Assembly (NCBI GenBank): GCA_944326265.1
Contig: CALVDE010000017.1
Location: 62,001-126,000, forward strand
DNA: 64,000 bases
Source of the DNA: an uncultured Bacteroidales bacterium
Lineage (GTDB): Bacteria; Bacteroidota; Bacteroidia; Bacteroidales; UBA932
Direction of reading: 5' to 3'
Below are positions 58,238 to 64,000 of this stretch, in pieces. The notes under the pieces are model-generated. The model had not been told where the DNA came from, made no database searches, and was given only the letters and a program-made list of their open reading frames with translations. Numbering within the stretch: the stretch's first letter is position 1; each line of letters opens with the position of its first letter. The position numbers and the translations under genes are program-made.

Positions 58238-59374
58238 TTATCTGTATTGGAACGGCACAGATTCGTTGATGCCGCAGGGGATGGCGTTGTTGACGGTGAA
58301 GAAGTCCTCTCCTTCCTCAGGTGTCGTAATGAAGATTACCAGATGGCAGTTGTCTGTATTCCAGTCCTCTTCAAGATTCATGACGAATGCGTATTCTGTC
58401 GTCTGTCCGCTCTCAAGTGTACCGAGTGAGTGTCCTGTGAAGTCGAAATTGGACACACGGCTGTCGGCGATGCGTATGCAGTTGTCATGGGTGTCGAAAT
58501 CTCCCGGCCAGGAAGAATAGTTGGCCTGTCTGCCTTCTATTCCGTCCTCAAGCAGCCAGGCTCCTATGCGGAACTCGGATGTTCCGGCAGCCTTGACGGA
58601 GGTGAGAACCACCAGGGTGTTTCCGTTGAGCTCAGCGCGTGCCGATATGCCGGCTTTCGCATCTGTCCTGTCATAGGCTGCGTCGATGACGTTCTTGAGT
58701 CCGGCCTCACTGTTGTAATTGTTGTATGCGTAGTACATGTCCGCGACTACCATAGGGTAGCCTGTCACTCCCATTGCCTGGTCCAGCCTGTCGTCAAGAT
58801 ATGCGGGGTCGTCGCTGTTGTACGTATGGCATGCGGCCAGTACCGTCCTGGAGGAGTAGTCCTCGTCTTCCATGAGACTGCGCAGGAGGGTAATCATGCC
58901 GGGGCAGTATCCGCAGCCCGTGCCGGTGAACTGTGTCAGAAGCACTTTACGGCTGAATGAAGTGTTTTCCGGGTCCGGGTCCTCAGGCAGTTCGGGAACT
59001 GGGAAGCCGATGGCGGTCACGCTGACGATGTCGGTGTGCGAGGTGCCGTAGGCGGCCCAGAAAGAGTACTCACCGGTCTCGGTGGTGGTGAATGTCATGT
59101 CAGGCAGCTCAAGCAGCTTGTTGGTCTTGCCGTCGTAGAGACGGACACCTTCAGTTACAGGCTCTCCGTCACTCAGTACGGTGAGCTGGACTGCATCTTC
59201 GCCATTGGCCTGGATAATCATGTCGGAAGCGAGCAGCACCAGTTCGGAAGAGCCCACACCGGGATTATTCTCCTCGTTTCCGTTATTTCCGTTATTTTCT
59301 TCAGGCAGTTCCGTGCAGGACAGGAACATTATGGCTCCTGCCGCAAGCAGTGCGGATATTCTCGAGATTCTCAT
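58238..59374 (-). CDS. Omp28-related thioredoxin-like lipoprotein
   Basis: A 378-residue lipoprotein (leader to FLSC, Cys about 20) followed by a low-complexity Glu/Asn/Gly linker. Residues about 50-125 form an Ig-like domain. From about 140 the Omp28-type region has LTQFTGTGCGYCPGM, with a CxxC redox-like pair, then VLAACHTYNSDDPAY and GVTGYPMVVAD with a cis-Pro-like position. This is the pattern of Omp28-related outer membrane lipoproteins with a thioredoxin fold. Redox activity is possible but not shown. It is convergent with atpG and may share a unit with the larger lipoprotein upstream, though a terminator lies between. Confidence 0.85.
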   Translation of the reverse strand: MRISRISALLAAGAIMFLSCTELPEENNGNNGNEENNPGVGSSELVLLASDMIIQANGEDAVQLTVLSDGEPVTEGVRLYDGKTNKLLELPDMTFTTTETGEYSFWAAYGTSHTDIVSVTAIGFPVPELPEDPDPENTSFSRKVLLTQFTGTGCGYCPGMITLLRSLMEDEDYSSRTVLAACHTYNSDDPAYLDDRLDQAMGVTGYPMVVADMYYAYNNYNSEAGLKNVIDAAYDRTDAKAGISARAELNGNTLVVLTSVKAAGTSEFRIGAWLLEDGIEGRQANYSSWPGDFDTHDNCIRIADSRVSNFDFTGHSLGTLESGQTTEYAFVMNLEEDWNTDNCHLVIFITTPEEGEDFFTVNNAIPCGINESVPFQYR

Positions 59375-59413
59375 ATTGCTTTTCCTTTATTTGTTTTTCA
59401 GCAGAATTTACTG

Positions 59414-59456
59414 AAATAAAAACGGGCGGCCTGACAGATTATGGCACGCCGCCCGT
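59414..59456 (-). terminator. Terminator after the 870-residue lipoprotein gene
   Basis: On the minus strand ACGGGCGGC (59456-59448) pairs with GCCGCCCGT (59430-59422), followed by TTTTATTT. An outer pair GAATTTACTG (59404-59413)/CAGTAAATTC (59461-59470) extends the symmetry. Confidence 0.85.
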
Positions 59457-59485
59457 CTTGCAGTAAATTCAAAAATTTATTTGTA

Positions 59486-62098
59486 TTATCTGGATGAGTT
59501 CTGTGTGAAATTCCTGAGGTTCTCCTGGAATTCCTCAGCTGAGACAATCTTGAAGTCTGTTACCTTCTTGTACGCTTTGGCTGTGCGGAAAGAAGTCCTG
59601 GACATAGTCCTTGCCTCAGGTCTCAGGGAGACTCCGTTGGCGGACTGAATCCTGGCAGTGCTGTGACTGCCGTTGGAGGCAGGTGCATAGGCGGCGCTTT
59701 CTGTCCAGCCTCTTGTGAGGGTCAGTTCGGAATTGATCCGTTTGCCTCCCAGGTAAGCCCATGTGTAGTTGAGATATATTGCGTTGGGGTACATCTCCGC
59801 ACCGTCCAGGATATAGGGATTGACTGTTATGGTATTCCTGTCGGAGGCAATGTCAACGGTAAACTCCTCGTTGCTGTCGTTCTCACCCACAGATACGTAT
59901 CCATTGTCGCTTAATGCGGCCAGGTAGTAGATGTTGTCCGTCCATGCCTGGAGAGGATACATCCTGTTGGAGTTGAAAGGAGCGGTCACGGAACCGTCTT
60001 CGGCTATCTGGAGATACCACTTCGGACCGAAGTCATAGAACAGGGAAGCGACATCGTATGAGCTGTATTCCGGGTTGCAGAAGAGCTCATAGGGAGTGAT
60101 GCTCGGGAACTGCGGTGTATCTGCATCGTCAGTGTCATATCCGAATCCCAGGCAGAGCAGGCGGTTCTGTCCGCGGACTCTGGCGTTGAAAGCCTCGGCC
60201 TCCATCTTGAACTCGTCATAGAGGGCGTCCACTTCCTCCTTTGTCATGCCGGTATAGTAGTCGTACACTTCGGAAGGCAGGGTCTCGGGGTAGTCATTGA
60301 TGCCGTCATATACGGTTACTTTGATGGACTTGGGACCTTCGCTGACATATCCTCCCTCATAGTAGTCGTAGTGTGCGACATCGGCAGTCATGGTCCATTC
60401 ACCCTCAAGGGCAGAGAACAGCTCGGACTCTACTCTCTCAGCATCTGGCATGAAGTCAGCGGTGTTGTCAGCTATGGCGGGACCGCCCTCTTCCAGTACA
60501 TTGGGCGTCTGCTCAATATTGTATGCCAGAACAGCCAGTCTGGTAGTCATACCGTCTATAGTGGAGAAGCTGAGATTGAGACCTTCGGCAGTGTTGATCT
60601 GTGCCACTTGTTCGTCAGTCAGTGCATTGCCTGATGCGGTTACGTCGGCGTATGTCATATATTGAAGAGCCGCAGCCCAGTCTCTTTCATAGTTGGCGGC
60701 ATAGATAGCCGATGCTACATCTACGTTTCCGGTGTTCTTTACGTTGAACCATACCTCGAACGGATCATTGGGTCCGTTAGGATTGTCGATGGCGGTAACC
60801 GTCACTTCCGGTGCCTCCATGGTCTTTTCAGTAGTGGAGAACTCAATATGCTGGAATGACTGGCTGGTTCCCTCCTTGTTGCCCATCGCTGTAACCAGTA
60901 TATGATAATTGGTCTGTTCCTGGAGGTAGAGATACTCCGTGAGGTCAATTTCCACATTGCCCTCGAATGTCCTCATACCGAGCATGAACGATGCGTAGTA
61001 TGATGTGGTGAACCACTGGAGATAATCCTCGTTATTGCCAAGGAGTTCCAGTATCTGTGCATAACTGTACTCGTCTACAATCACCACGCAGTACTGGAAT
61101 ACGTCCGGATCGGGCGTGAATTTGATGGATCCTGTGACAGCCTGTACGTTTGAGCAGTCTACGTCAACAGTGGCGTTGAGGACCTGCGGCTCGCGGGCTC
61201 TGATCTGAGTCTTGTAAAAGTATCCGGTCCAGTACTCCTCTTCATTTACGTCTCCGGTACCGTTCAAGAGAGCATCCTGATAGGCTGTTTCGTCAAAGAG
61301 GGCCTGATACCATCCCTCGCCCCAGCCGTACATCGATTCACCCCATGTGAACTCACCTACGAGGAAAATTATAGGCTCGCCGGGAACTATAGGGTCGTGG
61401 AGGACAATCTCGTCACCGTATTCATCGATATATACTTCGTTTTCGGGGCCGTAGTAGATAGTGCTGTCGTTAGTTATAAAGAACCCTCCGTTGGCTTCCA
61501 GCGTCTGTGCATCGGATGAGGCCATCCAGCCGGACTTGTTGGAGTTGTACATTACCAGGTTGCCGTAGGAGAAACGCAGTACGTTTCCGGTTTCCTTTAC
61601 GGATTCAGGTACCTTCACGTGGACAGTAAAGCTATTGTAGCCTATGTCTACCATAGTGACGTCCTCCTCGTAGTCGCCGGTGGAGAAATCCTGGGTCACG
61701 ACTTCACCGTAATATTCATCATCGACGGTCGTGGCAGCTACATAGAGGGTGTAGTTGGTGTTGGGCTCGAGGCCGGAAACGGTTATGGAGTTGTCTCCGT
61801 CAGTACACTCGGCCGTGGTTCCGTTCATGAAAAGAACGTCTTCAGTCTGCTCGGCCTCAGGCGTGCCGGCAAAAGCCGCGTAGGCGATCTCAGTGATGTC
61901 GTTGGTCTTTACAGTAAAGACCGCACTGTTGGCATCAGAGGATACGAAATTGATTTCTACTGAAGGCTCTGTTACCTCGTTATCGATGACAGGCTCTTCC
62001 TCTTGGTCCTGTTCAGGTGTTTTGCATCCGTTAAGTCCTGCGAAGGCCAACAGGAAAAGACCTGCAAGAAGGATAAGAAAATAGTTTGAGAGTTTCAT
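59486..62098 (-). CDS. Large FN3-like repeat lipoprotein
   Basis: An 870-residue lipoprotein (lipobox AGLNGC, Cys about 25). Residues about 45-560 contain several FN3-like units with the recurrent phrase LEPNTNYTLYVAATTV or EQTNYHILVTAMG. The C-terminal third (about 570-820) is a different, unrecognised domain (for example EGEWTMTADVAHYDYYEGGY). The 80 C-terminal residues are basic and Ser-rich. Its architecture resembles that of the lipoprotein at 10772-12613. It is divergent from a membrane AraC-type regulator, a common pairing of a regulator with a surface target. Function not assigned. Confidence 0.82.
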   Translation of the reverse strand: MKLSNYFLILLAGLFLLAFAGLNGCKTPEQDQEEEPVIDNEVTEPSVEINFVSSDANSAVFTVKTNDITEIAYAAFAGTPEAEQTEDVLFMNGTTAECTDGDNSITVSGLEPNTNYTLYVAATTVDDEYYGEVVTQDFSTGDYEEDVTMVDIGYNSFTVHVKVPESVKETGNVLRFSYGNLVMYNSNKSGWMASSDAQTLEANGGFFITNDSTIYYGPENEVYIDEYGDEIVLHDPIVPGEPIIFLVGEFTWGESMYGWGEGWYQALFDETAYQDALLNGTGDVNEEEYWTGYFYKTQIRAREPQVLNATVDVDCSNVQAVTGSIKFTPDPDVFQYCVVIVDEYSYAQILELLGNNEDYLQWFTTSYYASFMLGMRTFEGNVEIDLTEYLYLQEQTNYHILVTAMGNKEGTSQSFQHIEFSTTEKTMEAPEVTVTAIDNPNGPNDPFEVWFNVKNTGNVDVASAIYAANYERDWAAALQYMTYADVTASGNALTDEQVAQINTAEGLNLSFSTIDGMTTRLAVLAYNIEQTPNVLEEGGPAIADNTADFMPDAERVESELFSALEGEWTMTADVAHYDYYEGGYVSEGPKSIKVTVYDGINDYPETLPSEVYDYYTGMTKEEVDALYDEFKMEAEAFNARVRGQNRLLCLGFGYDTDDADTPQFPSITPYELFCNPEYSSYDVASLFYDFGPKWYLQIAEDGSVTAPFNSNRMYPLQAWTDNIYYLAALSDNGYVSVGENDSNEEFTVDIASDRNTITVNPYILDGAEMYPNAIYLNYTWAYLGGKRINSELTLTRGWTESAAYAPASNGSHSTARIQSANGVSLRPEARTMSRTSFRTAKAYKKVTDFKIVSAEEFQENLRNFTQNSSR

Positions 62099-62129
62099 GA
62101 TAAGTAATGTTTTCTGGTGTTTGCGTTTT

Positions 62130-62137
62130 CAAAGTTA
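62130..62137 (-). promoter_or_regulatory. Candidate -7 box for the 870-residue lipoprotein gene
   Basis: On the minus strand TAACTTTG fits TAnnTTTG and lies 31 bp before the start. A T run rather than TTTG lies at the -33 position. Confidence 0.5.
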
Positions 62138-62230
62138 CGGTACAGGATAAAAAAAACTGTTCCTGCGCTCCGTTAAATGGTGACATTACATATATTTTAC
62201 ATTTTGTAACCCTGTTAAATAAAAAATAAT

Positions 62231-62238
62231 TATCTTTG
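62231..62238 (+). promoter_or_regulatory. Candidate -7 box for the TPR-AraC regulator gene
   Basis: TATCTTTG lies 5 bp before the ATG at 62244, so the transcript should be leaderless or nearly so. A TTTG at 62203-62206 is 24 nt upstream, slightly long for a -33 box. Confidence 0.55.
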
Positions 62239-62243
62239 AATTT

Positions 62244-63911
62244 ATGAATAAACCGCAATTAATCATAATCATAGCATTGCTTCCGGTGTTGGTGTCGATG
62301 CTTTGCTCCTGCTCTGACAGAGCAAGGCAGTCCGAGCTGCAGAAATATTCAGAACTGTATGTTCATTACTGCCGCTCGGGGCAGTTCGACAGTCTGGCTG
62401 TTGATGCCGGCCGCGTGTTCGCGGCAAGGAACCCGGGTATGGACCGCAGGCTGATCCTGCTTTCCGGACTGCATTCTGCACAGGCGGCGATTTTTCTGGA
62501 CAACTATCCGCAGGCGGCGGCGTACATCGATACTCTGTCCGGTTTCGGGGACTGGGCGGAATATCCCGATCTGTCCGCTATGTTCAGCGGCATACAGGCC
62601 TCATACGAGATCAAGGCCGGCTTTGACTATCCGTCGGCTCTGGCACATCTGACGGATGCGCTCAACTGGTTCAAGGAGGACGGCAACGCGCTCAATACGT
62701 GCAATGCGCTGTACAATATCAGTATGATATATTTCTTCAGGAGGGATACGGCGGGGCTCAGGTATGCCAGGGAGGCGATAGAGATAAGTTCGGAGAATAT
62801 GGATGATCCGTACATGATGTGTACTGCCGATGTCGTGATGGCGATGATGCTGTTGGTCAAAGGCGATTACGACGGTGCAAGGAGATATGCTGACGAGGCG
62901 AAGCGGATAGCGGACAAGGAAAGTTATACACTGGTGTATCCGCGCATATATATGGTGCTGGGTGAGGCGGCTCTTGATGACGGTGATGCGGCGGCCGCTG
63001 ACGGACTGTTCCGGAAAGGATTCGAGGCGGCCCGGAATACCGACCCGGACTTTTATTTCGAGCTGGCCATCCCTTATAGCCGGATGCTTATCCAGACAGG
63101 AAGATATCAGGAGGCGGAGGAGTTCCTTGCCGGGACACTCAGCATTGTGGACAGGAACGACAACATCCGTTACAGGCACGTGCTCCTGGAGCAGCTGTCC
63201 GCTCTTAAAGAGGCGCAGGGTGACATACATTCTGCGTACAGGTATTTTAAAAGTGCGGTGTCCTCCAGGGACAGCATAATGAATGTCGACAAGGAGACAT
63301 CGTTCAACAATCTGCTGGATCTGTATGAGAAAGCCTCGCTGCAGAATATTATCCGCAAGCGTCAGTACGATATGTATGTGACGCTGTTTATATGCGTGCT
63401 GAGTCTTCTGATCTGCGCATTCTTTATCTATAGGTATTTACGTCAGAGCAGGCTCAATAAGGAACTGGTGCAGCGTAACCAGGAGTATCTGAAAAGAAGT
63501 GAGATGCTGCAGAAATATCTCAGGCCCGAGCCGGCTCCTTCCGGCAATGATCCTGCAGATGAACAGCTGTTCGGCAAGCTGGAGAGGATTATGCGCGAGG
63601 AACATGCGTACCGCTCCAACGACATATCTCTGGACAAGCTGGCCGCAATGCTCGGTTCCAACAGGACGTATATTTCCCGTGTAATCAACCGGTATGCGGA
63701 CAAATCGTTCTGGGGTTACGTCAATATGTACAGAATAGCCGAGGCGACAGAGATATTGTCAGACCTGAACAATGAGGTGCAGATCAAGAATATCTATGAA
63801 GTCCTCGGCTACAATTCCGCAGCTTCGTTCTTCCGCGTGTTCAGGGAGGAGACGGGAATTTCTCCTTCAAAATACAGGGAAGAGGTGCGGAAAATGAGAC
63901 CTAAAGCATAA
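62244..63911 (+). CDS. Membrane TPR-AraC family transcriptional regulator
   Basis: A 555-residue protein. A signal-anchor or lipobox-like segment opens it (LVSMLCSCSDRA). TPR-like repeats span about 35-350 (for example YPSALAHLTDALNWFKEDGN, GDYDGARRYADEAKRIADK). One membrane segment lies at about 375-397 (VTLFICVLSLLICAFFIYRY). A coiled linker and a C-terminal AraC HTH domain follow (about 445-550; NDISLDKLAAMLGSNRTYIS and YNSAASFFRVFREETGISPS). This is the Bacteroidetes type with an extracytoplasmic sensor and a cytoplasmic DNA-binding domain. It diverges from the large FN3-like lipoprotein gene, its likely target. The stop overlaps the convergent DJ-1-like gene. Confidence 0.88.
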   Translation: MNKPQLIIIIALLPVLVSMLCSCSDRARQSELQKYSELYVHYCRSGQFDSLAVDAGRVFAARNPGMDRRLILLSGLHSAQAAIFLDNYPQAAAYIDTLSGFGDWAEYPDLSAMFSGIQASYEIKAGFDYPSALAHLTDALNWFKEDGNALNTCNALYNISMIYFFRRDTAGLRYAREAIEISSENMDDPYMMCTADVVMAMMLLVKGDYDGARRYADEAKRIADKESYTLVYPRIYMVLGEAALDDGDAAAADGLFRKGFEAARNTDPDFYFELAIPYSRMLIQTGRYQEAEEFLAGTLSIVDRNDNIRYRHVLLEQLSALKEAQGDIHSAYRYFKSAVSSRDSIMNVDKETSFNNLLDLYEKASLQNIIRKRQYDMYVTLFICVLSLLICAFFIYRYLRQSRLNKELVQRNQEYLKRSEMLQKYLRPEPAPSGNDPADEQLFGKLERIMREEHAYRSNDISLDKLAAMLGSNRTYISRVINRYADKSFWGYVNMYRIAEATEILSDLNNEVQIKNIYEVLGYNSAASFFRVFREETGISPSKYREEVRKMRPKA

Positions 63912-64000
63912 GGGCTTTGGCGATGGTGGCCGCTGCCTCCGCGCCGGCGATATGCTCCAGAATCCTGAGCCCGAATGCCACGGCATGTCCGGGGCCGCTG
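63901..64000 (-). CDS. DJ-1/PfpI family protein (C-terminal fragment)
   Basis: Only the last 33 residues are in the window: the C-terminal stretch SGPGHAVAFGLRILEHIAGA, then a helix ending IAKALML. This is the C-terminal pattern of DJ-1/ThiJ/PfpI proteins, where S-x-GPG-x-A begins the last helices. The gene continues beyond the window edge. Its stop codon overlaps the end of the convergent regulator gene by 11 bp. The catalytic cysteine region is not visible, so function within the family cannot be judged. Confidence 0.72.
   Translation of the reverse strand, partial: SGPGHAVAFGLRILEHIAGAEAAATIAKALML

Overview
The window reads as a chromosomal segment of a Bacteroidales bacterium. Supporting signs are: Bacteroidetes-type promoters (a -7 box TAnnTTTG, in the best cases with a TTTG -33 box 21 nt upstream), many SPI/SPII-exported proteins with BACON- or FN3-like domains, a TonB-dependent receptor, an F1Fo operon that starts with atpD-atpC, and a fused DAHP synthase/chorismate mutase. 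Base composition is moderately GC-rich except for one AT-rich island. An Alistipes/Rikenellaceae-like or related gut lineage is plausible, but the sequence alone does not fix the genus.

Layout. 1-6577: an efflux-type locus with four FtsX/MacB permeases around one ATPase, then a TolC-like outer-membrane protein. 6744-9034: pyrH, frr and a lipoprotein. 9041-10694 (minus): a Crp/Fnr regulator and DAHP synthase-chorismate mutase. 10772-17893: a BACON/FN3-like lipoprotein, a stand-alone succinate dehydrogenase cytochrome b gene, a GH2 beta-galactosidase and exonuclease III. 17941-19476: a REP-associated tyrosine transposase (RAYT) enclosed by inverted arrays of a 105-bp palindrome-containing unit. 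19477-25864 (minus): a tight six-gene run pgk, BASS transporter, PlsC-like acyltransferase, lutA, lutB, lutC. 25960-32670: a 6-bladed propeller lipoprotein, an RlmI-like methyltransferase, a sialidase, and lgt-trxB-cyuA leading into a Tricorn-like protease (32688-35963). 36029-41284: a PHO-box-like triple repeat ahead of a TonB receptor, a beta-helix-like lipoprotein and a TRAP/PAP-like phosphatase. 41312-41874: a large cruciform-forming element and smpB. About 41890-45860: an AT-rich island with an AAA ATPase/TOPRIM-like DUF4276 pair and a divergent M23 peptidase lipoprotein. 45868-51414: a small exported protein, then an exported TPR-caspase and an exported WD40-like protein. 51525-58207: atpDCBEFHAG. 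58238-64000: an Omp28-like lipoprotein, a large FN3-like lipoprotein, a divergent membrane TPR-AraC regulator, and the C-terminal end of a DJ-1/PfpI protein.

The best candidates for under-described biology are: (1) the RAYT with its 105-bp-period array, (2) the AAA-TOPRIM pair in the AT-rich island, which looks like a two-gene OLD/PARIS-type defence module, (3) the PHO-box-like, TonB/beta-helix/phosphatase acquisition locus, (4) the exported caspase-WD40 pair, and (5) two large structured intergenic elements at 13427-13519 and 41312-41414. All functional statements are by recognition of motifs and family features; no database search was possible.
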